64,000 nt of DNA, taken from NCBI RefSeq assembly GCF_028823535.1, contig NZ_JAQIYM010000006.1, positions 310,001 to 374,000 of the forward strand, in the 5' to 3' direction. The notes beneath the pieces are model-generated. The model was given only the letters and a program-made list of their open reading frames with translations, was not told the origin of the DNA and ran no database searches. The position numbers were made by a program, and so were the translations under genes. Of the stretch, positions 45,021 through 55,097 are shown piece after piece (within the stretch, counting starts at the first letter, position 1; each line of letters starts with the position of its first letter). The stretch is from Pseudomonas serbica. Its GTDB lineage: Bacteria; Pseudomonadota; Gammaproteobacteria; Pseudomonadales; Pseudomonadaceae.

Positions 45021-46034
45021 TTAGAACCCTTCCAGCACGATCTTGCCCTTGGACTTGCCGCTCTCCAGCAGTGCATGGGCACGCCGCAGGTTGGCCGCAT
45101 TGATGCTGCCGAAGTGCTCGCCCACCGTGGTTTTCAGGGTCCCGGCATCGATCAGTTGGGCGACCCGGTTGAGTAGTTTGTGCTGTTCGATCATGTCCGG
45201 GGTCTCGAACAGTGAGCGGGTGTACATGAACTCCCAGTGCAGCGACAGGCTCTTGCGCTTGAGCTTGGTCACGTCGAGGCTTTTCGGGTCGTCGATCAGC
45301 GCCAGTTTGCCTTGCGGTGCCAACGCCTCGACCAGTTGATCGAGGTGATGGTCGGTCTGGGTCAGGCTGGCGACATGGGTCACCTGATCGATGCCGGCGC
45401 GCTTGAGTGCTTCGCTCAACGGCTGGCTGTGGTCGATCACCTGGTCGGCGCCCAGTGCAGTCACCCAGCTTTGGGTTTGCGGGCGCGAAGCGGTACCGAT
45501 CACGTTCAACCCCGTAAGCTGTTTGGCCAGTTGCGTAAGGATCGAGCCGACGCCACCGGCCGCACCGACGATCAGCAGGCTCTGTCCTTCATCGGTCTTG
45601 CCTTCGCGCACTTGCAAGCGCTCGAAGAGCAACTCCCACGCGGTAATGGCCGTCAACGGCAGGGCAGCGGCTTCGGCGAATCCGAGGGTTTTCGGCATAT
45701 GGCCGACGATTCGCTCATCCACCACGTGCAGCTCGCTATTCCCACCGGCGCGGGCGATGGAGCCCGCGTAGAAGACCTTGTCGCCCGCCTTGAACAAGGT
45801 CACTTCATTGCCAACCGACTTGACCACGCCGGCCACGTCCCAGCCCAGCACTTTGGCCACGCCCGCTTCAGGCTGGACGTTTTGGCGGACTTTGGTATCG
45901 ACCGGGTTGACCGAGATGGCTTTGACTTCCACCAGCAAGTCACGGGGGCCAGCGACCGGCTCCGGCAGTTCGATGTCTTGCAGGGCATTTTCATCGCTGA
46001 TCGGCAACGAGGCGTAATAGGCAACGGCTTTCAT
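45021..46034 (-). CDS. Zinc-binding-type MDR alcohol dehydrogenase / quinone oxidoreductase
   Basis: A 337-aa medium-chain reductase. The catalytic-domain start is MKAVAYYASLPISDEN and the cofactor loop is VGAAGGVGSILTQLAKQL. The zinc-ligand pattern is absent, so it probably belongs to the zinc-independent ZADH/QOR branch acting on quinones or enals with NADPH. It ends SGKSKGKIVLEGF. A LysR gene is divergent across 127 bases, a usual arrangement for regulator and target. A terminator-like hairpin follows. Confidence 0.88.
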   Translation of the reverse strand: MKAVAYYASLPISDENALQDIELPEPVAGPRDLLVEVKAISVNPVDTKVRQNVQPEAGVAKVLGWDVAGVVKSVGNEVTLFKAGDKVFYAGSIARAGGNSELHVVDERIVGHMPKTLGFAEAAALPLTAITAWELLFERLQVREGKTDEGQSLLIVGAAGGVGSILTQLAKQLTGLNVIGTASRPQTQSWVTALGADQVIDHSQPLSEALKRAGIDQVTHVASLTQTDHHLDQLVEALAPQGKLALIDDPKSLDVTKLKRKSLSLHWEFMYTRSLFETPDMIEQHKLLNRVAQLIDAGTLKTTVGEHFGSINAANLRRAHALLESGKSKGKIVLEGF

Positions 46035-46161
46035 GGAAGACTCCCAGGTAGCTATATGAGAAATGGAGTTGATGGGGCGGATGATTGGCTATTTCTCTGG
46101 AAGATAAAACCCGCTAAAACAGCAGTCTCTTTCAATATTTTTTTGATAATAAAGGCTTCAT

Positions 46162-47091
46162 ATGCTGCGATTCGATGATTTGCAGTTGTTCGTACGGGCG
46201 GCGGACCTGGGCAGCCTGTCCGCGGCAGCACGCGGCATGGACATGTCGCCGGCAGTGGCGAGCGCAGCGTTGAAACGCATCGAACAGCAGTTGGGCGCCC
46301 GACTGCTCGCACGTTCGACTCGCAGCCTGCGCCTGACCGCCGAAGGCGAAGGTTTTCTCGAGTACGCCCGGGCGGCCTTGAGCCATCTCGACGAAGGCCG
46401 GCGGTTGTTGGCCAGCGGCCAGGATCAGGTCAGTGGAGTCTTGCAGCTGTCGGCACCGTCGGACTTCGGTCGCAATCTGTTGCTGCCCTGGCTGGACGAG
46501 TTCCAGCGCGAGCACCCGAAGCTGACCGTGCGACTATTACTGGGCGATCGCATCGCCGATCTGTTTCGCCAGCCGGTAGACATCGCCCTGCGCTACGGCG
46601 AGCCCGAAGATTCCAGCCTGGTGGCGCTGCCCATCGCTCCACACAATCGTCGTGTGTTGTGTGCCGCGCCCGAATACCTCGCCCGGCATGGCGAGCCGCG
46701 CCAACTGGAACAACTGGCCCAGCACAATTGCCTGCTGTTCATGCTGGGCGGCCGGGTCCACGATCACTGGCGTTTTCATGACGGCAAGCGCGAGGTTGGC
46801 TTGACCGTCAGTGGCGATCGCTTCACTGACGATGCCGATGTCGTTCGCCTGTGGGCGGTGGCCGGAGCAGGGATCGCGTACAAATCGTGGCTCGATGTGG
46901 CAGCCGATGTGCTCGCCGGGCGCTTGAGAGTGCTGATGCCGGAGCTGCTCTGTGAGCGCGCTCCGCTGAATCTGCTGTGCGCCCATCGCGCACAATTGAG
47001 TAAGCCGGTGAACCTTTTGCGGGAAATGCTTGCCAGCCGATGCACCCGTTTGAGCAGTCATTTTCCAGGGGTATCGGGCATCGATCATTAG
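46162..47091 (+). CDS. LysR-family transcriptional regulator
   Basis: A 309-aa LTTR. The N-terminal winged helix is LRFDDLQLFVRAADLGSLSA ... MDMSPAVASAALKRIEQQLG (about 1-60). The substrate-binding domain begins with VSGVLQLSAPSDFGRN (about 90) and has CAAPEYLARHGEP. It looks like the TransR/YafC-like branch. It is divergent from the MDR oxidoreductase and is most simply read as its regulator. The sequence after it (47092-47316) shows no gene. Confidence 0.9.
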   Translation: MLRFDDLQLFVRAADLGSLSAAARGMDMSPAVASAALKRIEQQLGARLLARSTRSLRLTAEGEGFLEYARAALSHLDEGRRLLASGQDQVSGVLQLSAPSDFGRNLLLPWLDEFQREHPKLTVRLLLGDRIADLFRQPVDIALRYGEPEDSSLVALPIAPHNRRVLCAAPEYLARHGEPRQLEQLAQHNCLLFMLGGRVHDHWRFHDGKREVGLTVSGDRFTDDADVVRLWAVAGAGIAYKSWLDVAADVLAGRLRVLMPELLCERAPLNLLCAHRAQLSKPVNLLREMLASRCTRLSSHFPGVSGIDH

Positions 47092-47316
47092 TCGCAGGCA
47101 AAAAGCGAAATTTCCCTCAGGAACTATCACCATCAACGGTTGGCCTGGAGCAGGATCTGGCGCTCAACCCGCCTATACTGACGCTCACCGCGTGTACGCA
47201 CCGTCGATCGCAATGGCGAACCCGGTTAAGGCAGTTTCCACGTTTGGCCGACGGCCCATGACTGGTCAAGATAGCTCTTTGCAGCAGGACGAAACGATTC
47301 AACAGGGAGTGAATAC

Positions 47317-48051
47317 ATGGAACATGCACCTTGCATCAGCCAGATAGCCACATTGCTGGCTGACCCCAAGCGCAGCGCAATGATGTGGGCCTTGATGGAT
47401 GGCTCGGCACGACATACCGAAGAACTGGCATTGATGACCGGCCTGTCACCTTCTTCGGCCAGTGCGCACCTGGGGCGGTTGTCCGCCGGCGGTCTGCTGA
47501 AAGTAGAGGCCCGTGGGCGAAAGCGCTTCTTCCGTCTCATGGCTCCCGAAGTCGGTGCCGCGATCGAAGCGCTGGCCAGCGCCACGCTGGCCAGCGCACC
47601 GCAAGATATCCCGGATATTTTCAAACGCACCGCCCCCATGGCCAAACCTCGGCCAAGCGGTTCGTCGCTGTTGCGCGCGCGTCTGTGCGAGGATCATTTG
47701 GGCGGCACGCTGGCCGCCGATCTGTACCAGCGCCTGCTGGACGCAGACTGGATCGAACAGTTCGATCAGCGGGTCACGATCACGCTCAAGGGTGCGACGC
47801 AGTTGGCGGCGCGCGGTGTCTTCATTCAGGCGTTGGCCCACCGTCACGGCAAGGTCGCCTGTGCGTGCCCCGATTGGAGCGAAAGACGCCCGCACCTGGG
47901 CGGCGCCCTGGGTGCGGCGTTGTTGCAGCTGTTCATGCAGTCCGGATGGTTGAGCCTGCCGATGGATTCACGTGCCTTGCAGCTCACCGCCGCCGGACAG
48001 CGAGAATTTCACCGGTTCGCCAAACAGACCGAGCTGGAAGTGGTCCTGTAG
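47317..48051 (+). CDS. ArsR-like winged-helix regulator
   Basis: A 244-aa protein. The N-terminal ArsR-type HTH (about 8-85) has ISQIATLLADPKRSAMMWAL and LALMTGLSPSSASAHLGRLS. A second, degenerate winged-helix-like region (about 125-235) includes DWSERRPHLGGALGAALL. The metal-site CxC of ArsR is missing, so a small organic ligand or redox signal is more likely. Its last codons lie inside a REPIN: the stop at 48049-48051 is part of the REP unit. The regulated gene is not known. Confidence 0.85.
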   Translation: MEHAPCISQIATLLADPKRSAMMWALMDGSARHTEELALMTGLSPSSASAHLGRLSAGGLLKVEARGRKRFFRLMAPEVGAAIEALASATLASAPQDIPDIFKRTAPMAKPRPSGSSLLRARLCEDHLGGTLAADLYQRLLDADWIEQFDQRVTITLKGATQLAARGVFIQALAHRHGKVACACPDWSERRPHLGGALGAALLQLFMQSGWLSLPMDSRALQLTAAGQREFHRFAKQTELEVVL

Positions 48052-48137
48052 GTGCAAGCTTGCTCGCGATGACGCAGTGTCAGTCAACATCAATGTTGAA
48101 TGCCAAACCGCTATCGCGAGCAAGCTTGCTCCTACAG
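48046..48137. repeat. REPIN, TGTAGGAGCAAGCTTGCTCGCGAT class
   Basis: Facing REP units at 48046-48076 and about 48108-48137. The loop contains GTCAGTCAACATCAATGTTG. Its left unit starts inside the ArsR-like gene and supplies that gene's stop codon. Confidence 0.9.
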
Positions 48138-48153
48138 AAGAATCCGGTAGATC

Positions 48154-49140
<987 letters not shown>

Positions 49141-49185
49141 CTACAGATGCCCGCTGCATTAATTGGTAAAACCTGACCAGCCGGT

Positions 49186-50154
49186 TCATTCCAGCGCCTC
49201 CTGCTCCCGTCGATAAGCATAAGTATCGGCGAAGCGTGAGAGCAGGAATTGGGCGCACGTGGTGGCCGGGTATTTCGCCGCCTGCTGCTCGTCCTGGCAC
49301 CCGGGCAGGCATTCGATGCGGGTGTCGGGGTGCGGTTCGGCAAAGAATGGCATCGAATACCGATCCACGCCCAACGGGCTGATCACCCGGTGTGGCGTCG
49401 ACAGGTAACGGTCGTTGCTCCAGCGCGCCATCATGTCCCCGAGGTTGACCACGAACGTCCCTTCGATCGGCGGGGCATCGATCCATTCGCCTTGTACGTT
49501 CCTGACTTGCAGGCCACCGGCGGCATCCTGGTAGAGCAGGGTGATGCAGCCGTAATCGGTATGGGCGCCAGCGCCTTGCTGCTCGACGGAGCTGGCGGTG
49601 TGGCGCGGCGGGTAGTGAATCATCCGCAAGACGCTGACCGGCTCGACAAAGCGTGTGTCGAAAAAGTCCCGCTCGATGCCGAGCGCCAACGTCATGGCCC
49701 GCAAAAGGGTTTGCGCGAGCGCCTGCATGTCGACGTAATGCTGCTCCATCAGTGCTTCCCAGCCCGGCACCGCTGGGTGGCGGTTGGGGCCGCGCAACGG
49801 TTTCTCCGCCAGCACGTCGGGATGGTCGAGCGGCAGGTGCAGGCCCATGTCGAAGGTTTCTTTCAGGTCGCTGGGTTTGCCCGGGTCCAGTTGCTCGGTG
49901 GCGATGGCGCCGTAACCGCGATGGTGGCGGGTCTGGGTGATGTCGATCTTGAGCTTTTCGGCGGTGGGCAGGGCGAAAAATTGCTTGGCGCTGTCGAGCA
50001 CGGCATCGATGCGCTCCACGCTGATTGGGTGACCCTTGATGTAGAAGAAACCCCATTCGCGGCAGGCGAGGTCGATTTGAGTGGCGATGGATTGCCAGGC
50101 GGATGAGTCATCACGGTAGAGTGGGGCGATGTCTATGATCGGAAGCTGGTTCAT
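49186..50154 (-). CDS. 2-oxoglutarate/Fe(II) oxygenase (isopenicillin N synthase-like)
   Basis: A 322-aa cytosolic oxygenase. The DIOX_N part (about 5-115: LPIIDIAPLYRD, GFFYIKGHPIS) is followed by the catalytic jelly-roll. The iron ligands are GAHTDYGCITLL (HxD, about residues 202-210) and the distal His in TPHRVISPLG, with Arg of RYSMPFF as the likely 2-oxoglutarate ligand. It lies between adenine deaminase and a BMP substrate-binding protein. Homologues sit in the same place in P. aeruginosa (PA0147), but the substrate is not established. Confidence 0.87.
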   Translation of the reverse strand: MNQLPIIDIAPLYRDDSSAWQSIATQIDLACREWGFFYIKGHPISVERIDAVLDSAKQFFALPTAEKLKIDITQTRHHRGYGAIATEQLDPGKPSDLKETFDMGLHLPLDHPDVLAEKPLRGPNRHPAVPGWEALMEQHYVDMQALAQTLLRAMTLALGIERDFFDTRFVEPVSVLRMIHYPPRHTASSVEQQGAGAHTDYGCITLLYQDAAGGLQVRNVQGEWIDAPPIEGTFVVNLGDMMARWSNDRYLSTPHRVISPLGVDRYSMPFFAEPHPDTRIECLPGCQDEQQAAKYPATTCAQFLLSRFADTYAYRREQEALE

Positions 50155-50181
50155 GTCTCTGACCTGTTGAGGACGAAATGC

Positions 50182-50278
50182 CCTTGTAGGATCTGGCTTG
50201 CCAGCGAAGGCGGACTCCCATTCAACAGAGATGTTGGATGTGATTGCCTCTTCGCTGGCAAGCCAGCTCCTACAGGGG
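50182..50278. repeat. REPIN, TGTAGGATCTGGCTTGCC class
   Basis: Facing REP units at 50182-50211 and 50248-50278. The loop contains GAGATGTTGGATG, similar to loops at 35300-35340 and 52790-52820. It lies between the oxygenase start and the end of the BMP gene. Confidence 0.9.
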
Positions 50279-50287
50279 GGCGGTGTA

Positions 50288-51361
50288 TTATTTCGGCATG
50301 TCGGCCTTCATGCCTTCCACGTAATAATTCATCGACGCCAGCTCCGTATTCGTCGCGCTGACCCCCGCAGGTATTTTCTCGACCCCGGCCTGGTCCTTGA
50401 TCGGCCCGGTAAACGGCTGCAGCGCGCCGCTCTTGATGTCGGCGATGATCTGCTCGGCTTCGATCTTCACCGGCGCCGGCACCAGGTCGCTGATCGGCAG
50501 TTCAACGGTGCCTTCCTTCAGGCCACCCCAGTAATCCTGGGTATTCCAGGTGTGGTCGATCACGCTCTGGGTCGCTTGCAGGTAATGCGGCGCCCAGTCG
50601 TTGACGATGGAGGTCAGCACCGCCTTGGGGCCGAAGTGCGCCATGTCCGAAGCGTAGCCCACGGCATACACGCCGCGACGTTCAGCAGCCTGGATCGGCG
50701 CCGGGCTGTCGGTGTGCTGGAACACCACATCCACACCCTGGTCGATCAGCGCGTTGGCGGCATCGGCTTCCTTGCCCGGATCGAACCAGGAGTTGACCCA
50801 CACCACCTTGATCTCGGTGCCAGGGTTGTACTTGTTCAGGGCCAGTTGAATGGCGTTGATGTCGCGGATCACCTCCGGGATGGGGAACGAGGCGACGTAG
50901 CCGATCTTTTTGCTCTTGGTCATCTTCGCCGCGAGGAAACCGCCGACGTAGCGACCTTCATAGGTGCGTGCCAGGTAGGTGCCCAGGTTCTTGTCCTGCT
51001 TGTAGCCAGTGGCGTGTTCGAAGGTCACGTTGGGAAACTGCTTGGCGACCTTGAGTGTCGGGTTCATGTAACCGAACGAGGTGGTGAAGATCAGGTCGTA
51101 CTTGTCCTTGGCCATGTTGCGGATCACTCGCTCGGCGTCGGCGCCTTCGGCAACGTTTTCCACATAGTTGGTGGTGATCCGGTCGCCGAGTTTTTCCGCC
51201 AGTGCCTTGCGCCCCTGTTCATGCTGATACGTCCAGCCGTGGTCACCGATCGGGCCGATATAGACGAAGCCGACTTTCAACGGGTCGGCGGCACTGGCGG
51301 TCAGGCTGATTCCCAGGCCGATGGCGGCGCACAGCAGCTTATGCAGCGGACGTATTTGCAT
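50288..51361 (-). CDS. BMP-family ABC substrate-binding protein (purine type)
   Basis: A 357-aa periplasmic protein with signal peptide (LLCAAIGLGISLTASAAD) and the BMP/Med fold (KVGFVYIGPIGDHGWTYQHE, FEHATGYKQ, VGFLAAKMTKSKKIGYV, VVWVNSWFDPGKEADAA, VFQHTDSPAPIQ). BMP proteins deliver nucleosides or bases to a matching ABC importer, here most likely the one encoded at 55310-58907. The start MQIRPLHKLL (ATG 51361) gives a proper signal peptide; the frame from 51400 would add a leader with no ribosome site. Confidence 0.88.
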   Translation of the reverse strand: MQIRPLHKLLCAAIGLGISLTASAADPLKVGFVYIGPIGDHGWTYQHEQGRKALAEKLGDRITTNYVENVAEGADAERVIRNMAKDKYDLIFTTSFGYMNPTLKVAKQFPNVTFEHATGYKQDKNLGTYLARTYEGRYVGGFLAAKMTKSKKIGYVASFPIPEVIRDINAIQLALNKYNPGTEIKVVWVNSWFDPGKEADAANALIDQGVDVVFQHTDSPAPIQAAERRGVYAVGYASDMAHFGPKAVLTSIVNDWAPHYLQATQSVIDHTWNTQDYWGGLKEGTVELPISDLVPAPVKIEAEQIIADIKSGALQPFTGPIKDQAGVEKIPAGVSATNTELASMNYYVEGMKADMPK

Positions 51362-51448
51362 GAATTCGAACCCCATTTTGTTGTGTGTGGGCAGGGCCAA
51401 TGCAAATTGCTGACCAACAAGACAACATCGGCGTTAGACCGAAGGGAG

Positions 51449-51519
51449 GCCTTCGCGGGCAAGCCCGCTCCTACAAGGCTTGCGTAAATCCTGCAGGAGC
51501 GGGCTTGCCCGCGCAGAGG
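51449..51519. repeat. REPIN, CGGGCTTGCCCGCG class
   Basis: Facing REP units at about 51449-51478 and 51490-51519 with a short loop, between the divergent BMP and ChaA genes (gap 51362-51645). Nothing else was recognised in this gap. Confidence 0.85.
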
Positions 51520-51645
51520 CTGAGAAGACCGATAAAAGTGCAGCGCCTGGCACAGCTGCCATCCACTGGTGCGCTAAGGTGAAACGAACGTTAGCGCCGC
51601 ACCGCAGTCAGTCGCATATTGCTACTCCACGGCAAAAGGCCCGCC

Positions 51646-52737
51646 ATGCTCACGATTCTCAAGCAAGAAACCTTTCTGCTGCTGGCCCTGATCGCCGCCA
51701 TTGTTGCGTTCTCGCTGGAGCACTGGTTGCTGCACAGTGGCCAGGCGGTGGCGCTATCTGCAGGACTGGTGCTGATCGTGTTTATCGTCGCCGCCTCCAT
51801 GCGCGTCGCCCATCAGGCCGAACTGCTCGCGGAAAAGGTCGGCGACCCCTACGGCACGATGATCCTGACCCTGGCCGCCGTGCTGGTGGAAGTGGTGATC
51901 CTGGCGATCATGATGAGCAACGAAGCCTCGGCCACGCTGGTGCGCGATACGATTTACTCAGCCGTCATGCTCGACATCAACGGCATCCTCGGCCTGGCGG
52001 CGTTGATGGGCGGGCTCAAGCATGGCGAACAGTCCTACAACGATGATTCGGCGCGCAGCTACAGCGTGATGATCCTGACTGCCATGGGCGTGTCGATGGT
52101 GGTGCCCGAGTTCATTCCCGAAGCCGACTGGAAGCTCTATTCGGCGTTCACCATTGGCGCGATGGTGGTGCTCTACACCCTGTTCTTGCGGATGCAGGTC
52201 GGGCCGCACAGTTACTTTTTCAGCTACAGCTACCCGGATAAACGTCGCAAGAAGGAACCGCAGGAAAAGGAGCCCGCACCGATCCGCCTGACGTTATCGA
52301 TCGGCATCCTGGTGTTCGGAGTGGTGGTGATCGGCGCCTTGGCCGAAGTGATGTCCAAGACCCTCGACCTGGGGCTGGAAGGGACGGGCGCACCGCCAGT
52401 GATCACGGCGATCCTGGTGGCGGCCATCTCGGCCGCGCCGGAGATTCTGACGGCCTTGCGCGCGGCCCTGGCCAACCGCATGCAGTCGGTGGTCAACATC
52501 GCCCTGGGGGCCTCACTGTCGACGGTGATCCTGACGGTGCCCGTGATGGAGGCAATGGCGCTCTACACCGGCCAGCCGTTCCAGATGGCCATGACCCCGG
52601 TGCAGACCGTGATGATTTTCATCACCCTGATCGTCAGCGCGATCAACCTCAACGATGGTGAAACCAACGCCATCGAAGGGATGACCCACTTCGTGCTGTT
52701 TGCGACGTTTATCATGTTGTCGCTGCTGGGCCTCTAA
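51646..52737 (+). CDS. chaA: Ca2+/H+ antiporter-like protein (ChaA, CaCA superfamily)
   Basis: A 363-aa inner-membrane cation exchanger with about eleven hydrophobic segments in two inverted halves. The alpha repeats are visible as DPYGTMILTLAAVLVEVVIL (first) and AAISAAPEILTALRAALANR (second), each with the conserved acidic residue. It probably exchanges Ca2+, Na+ or K+ for protons. ATG 51646 has AAAGG upstream. Its orientation differs from the flanking purine genes; I see no functional link to them. Confidence 0.85.
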   Translation: MLTILKQETFLLLALIAAIVAFSLEHWLLHSGQAVALSAGLVLIVFIVAASMRVAHQAELLAEKVGDPYGTMILTLAAVLVEVVILAIMMSNEASATLVRDTIYSAVMLDINGILGLAALMGGLKHGEQSYNDDSARSYSVMILTAMGVSMVVPEFIPEADWKLYSAFTIGAMVVLYTLFLRMQVGPHSYFFSYSYPDKRRKKEPQEKEPAPIRLTLSIGILVFGVVVIGALAEVMSKTLDLGLEGTGAPPVITAILVAAISAAPEILTALRAALANRMQSVVNIALGASLSTVILTVPVMEAMALYTGQPFQMAMTPVQTVMIFITLIVSAINLNDGETNAIEGMTHFVLFATFIMLSLLGL

Positions 52738-52754
52738 CAACACCACAAAACCAT

Positions 52755-52844
52755 TGTGGGAGCGAGCCTGCTCGCGATGAGGTCGTATCAGTCAACATAG
52801 ATGTTGAATGTTGGTCCGCCATCGCGAGCAGGCTCGCTCCCACA
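52755..52844. repeat. REPIN, TGTGGGAGCGAGCCTGCTCGCGAT class
   Basis: Facing REP units at 52755-52784 and 52816-52844. The loop has GTCAACATAGATGTTGAATG. It lies between the convergent chaA and 8-oxoguanine deaminase genes. Confidence 0.92.
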
Positions 52845-52862
52845 GTTTTTATCGGTGTTGAA

Positions 52863-54221
52863 TCAGGTGCCCGCGATCAACTGCCGCGCCGCCTGGCTGT
52901 GATCGGCAATCAGTCCCTTCAGGTCCAGCCCTTCGACCTGCCCGTCGATCACTCGCCATTTGCCGCCGATCATCACTCGGTCCGCGCGGTCTGCGCCGCA
53001 CAGCAACAAGGCGGAAACCGGATCATGGCTGCCGGAGAAACGCAGTTCATCAAGCTTGAACAACGCCAGGTCCGCCTGCTTGCCCACCGCGATTTCACCA
53101 ATGTCGCTGCGACCAAGCAATTGTGCAGAGCCCTTGGTGGCCCAGCCCAATACGCGTTCCGGGGTGATCTTCTCGGCACCGTAGCGCAGGCGCTGGATGT
53201 ACAACGCCTGGCGTGCTTCGAGGATCATGTTCGAGGCGTCGTTGGAAGCTGAACCGTCCACGCCCAGGCCCAGCGGAGCACCGGCTTCGGTCAACTCGAT
53301 GCTCGGGCAGATGCCGGACGCCAGCCGCATGTTCGAGCTCGGGCAATGGCAGATGCCGGTGCCGGCCGCGCCGAGGCGGGCAATCTCGTCCGGGTTGAAG
53401 TGGATGCCATGGGCCAGCCAGGTACGCGGGCCGAGCCAGCCGACACTGTCCAGGTAATCCACGGTGCGCAGGCCGAAACGCTGCAGGCAGAAATCTTCTT
53501 CGTCGAGAGTTTCGGCCAGGTGCGTGTGCAGGCGCACGTCGAGTTTGTTTGCCAGTTCGGCGCTGGCGGACATGATTTGCGGGGTCACGGAGAAGGGCGA
53601 GCAGGGCGCCAGGGCAATCTGGATTTGCGCGCCGTCACCGCGTTCGTGGTACTCGGCGATCAAGCGCTGGCTATCAGCCAGGATCACTTCACCTTCCTGT
53701 ACGGTTTGCTGCGGCGGCAGGCCTCCGTCCTTTTCACCCAGGCTCATGGAGCCACGCGTGAGCATGGCGCGCATGCCCAGTTCGCGAACGCTCTCGACCT
53801 GTACGTCGATCGCATTTTCCAGGCCTTCGGGGAACAGGTAATGGTGGTCGGCGGCTGTGGTGCAACCGGACAACAGTAGTTCTGCCAACGCGACTTTGCT
53901 CGCCAGGGCGAGTTTTTCCGGCGTCAGGCGTGCCCAGACCGGATACAGCGTTTTCAGCCACGGAAACAACGGTTGGTTGACCACGGGCGCCCAGGCGCGG
54001 GTCAGGGTTTGATAGAAGTGATGATGGGTGTTGATCAGTCCCGGCAGGATTACATGCTCGCGTGCGTCGAACACTTCATTGCATGGCGTCGCCGGCTGTT
54101 GGCCGAGGCCAAGCACTTCGACGATCACGCCGTCTTGCAGCACCAGGCCGCCACGGGCATCGAGACCGTTGGCCGTGAAAATGGCGAGGGGATTTTTTAA
54201 CCAGGTACGGGTCGCAGGCAT
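52863..54221 (-). CDS. 8-oxoguanine deaminase (amidohydrolase)
   Basis: A 452-aa TrzN/AtzB-like amidohydrolase. Metal ligands: NTHHHFYQTL (about 64-73), HTHLAETLDEEDFC, AHGIHF, and GVDGSASND. The family member at the same place in P. aeruginosa (PA0142) was characterised as 8-oxoguanine deaminase, giving urate. Its place in a cluster with BMP/ABC purine importer genes agrees with this. Many databases label it hydroxydechloroatrazine ethylaminohydrolase, which is probably wrong here. It is the last gene of the leftward block. Confidence 0.88.
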   Translation of the reverse strand: MPATRTWLKNPLAIFTANGLDARGGLVLQDGVIVEVLGLGQQPATPCNEVFDAREHVILPGLINTHHHFYQTLTRAWAPVVNQPLFPWLKTLYPVWARLTPEKLALASKVALAELLLSGCTTAADHHYLFPEGLENAIDVQVESVRELGMRAMLTRGSMSLGEKDGGLPPQQTVQEGEVILADSQRLIAEYHERGDGAQIQIALAPCSPFSVTPQIMSASAELANKLDVRLHTHLAETLDEEDFCLQRFGLRTVDYLDSVGWLGPRTWLAHGIHFNPDEIARLGAAGTGICHCPSSNMRLASGICPSIELTEAGAPLGLGVDGSASNDASNMILEARQALYIQRLRYGAEKITPERVLGWATKGSAQLLGRSDIGEIAVGKQADLALFKLDELRFSGSHDPVSALLLCGADRADRVMIGGKWRVIDGQVEGLDLKGLIADHSQAARQLIAGT

Positions 54222-54370
54222 GTTGGCCGGCTCCTCTGAAAGTTGGGTTCAGGGTTGCCAGCTCAGTGTTGCCCTGTCTGCTGATCCAGGGGCGCCGGGG
54301 AGGCGCGGTGCGAAGTGTCGAGCAAAATGCCGTTATCGGCAAGCCCGGCCCGACCAGACAACGCAAATCC

Positions 54371-54404
54371 CCCCTGTAGAGCCGGCAAGCCAGCTCTACA
54401 GGGG
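54371..54404. repeat. REP-like hairpin
   Basis: A 12-bp perfect stem (CCCCTGTAGAGC and complement, 54371-54382 and 54393-54404) around CGGCAAGCCA. It is a small relative of the longer REP units, located 9 bases after the SDR gene stop on the minus strand; it may act as a terminator. Confidence 0.8.
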
Positions 54405-54413
54405 AAGGTGGTT

Positions 54414-55097
54414 TTACCAGGGAATGGTTTCCCCCCGGTAATTGATGAAGTAATGCCCGCCCTTGCCCACATACGCATTCACCTGATCCACCAGCCCCCG
54501 CGTGCTGGTGTCCACATCGATGTCCGCGCCTTCACCGCCCATGTCGGTTTTCACCCAGCCCGGATGCAGCGACAGCACGGTCAGTTTCTGTTCGCCCAAT
54601 TGAGTGACGAAGCTGTTGGTCATTGAATTGAGTGCCGCCTTGCTGGCCTTGTACAGCGCCAATTCCGGCGCGTCGGGCATGGTCACGCTGCCCAGTACCG
54701 AGCTCATGAAGGCCAGCACGCCGCTGTCCGGGCGGATTTGTCCGGCGAAGCGTTGGGCCAGGTTGATCGGCGCCACCGCGTTGGTGAAGAACAGTTGGCC
54801 GACTTCGGCCAGGGTCGCGCCACCGTTTGGCGTCTGCACCTCGGGACCTTTGACGCCGGCGTTGACGAACAGCAGGTCGAAGACTTCGTCCTTGAGTTGC
54901 TGGCTCAGCTGGATCACCGCTTGCTGATCGTCCATGTCGAGTTTCTCGATCCGCACATTGCCCAACGCCTTGAGGGCCTCGGCGTTTTGCGGATTGCGCA
55001 CGGTGGCGGTGACTTGCCAGCCGTCGGCAAGCAGGGTTTTCACCAGGCCGAGGCCAAGGCCCCGGGAGGCGCCGATGATCAGTGCAGTTCTGGACAT
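54414..55097 (-). CDS. Short-chain dehydrogenase/reductase
   Basis: A 227-aa classical SDR of the CsgA-like branch. Cofactor loop GASRGLGLGL, NVxxLD-type KLDMDD, LFVNAGVKGP, the catalytic serine in FMSSVLGSV, and YKASKAALN with Tyr/Lys. PGWVKTDMGG is the substrate-side loop. It lies between the permease and deaminase genes on the same strand. No purine-related role is apparent and the substrate is unknown. Confidence 0.88.
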   Translation of the reverse strand: MSRTALIIGASRGLGLGLVKTLLADGWQVTATVRNPQNAEALKALGNVRIEKLDMDDQQAVIQLSQQLKDEVFDLLFVNAGVKGPEVQTPNGGATLAEVGQLFFTNAVAPINLAQRFAGQIRPDSGVLAFMSSVLGSVTMPDAPELALYKASKAALNSMTNSFVTQLGEQKLTVLSLHPGWVKTDMGGEGADIDVDTSTRGLVDQVNAYVGKGGHYFINYRGETIPW

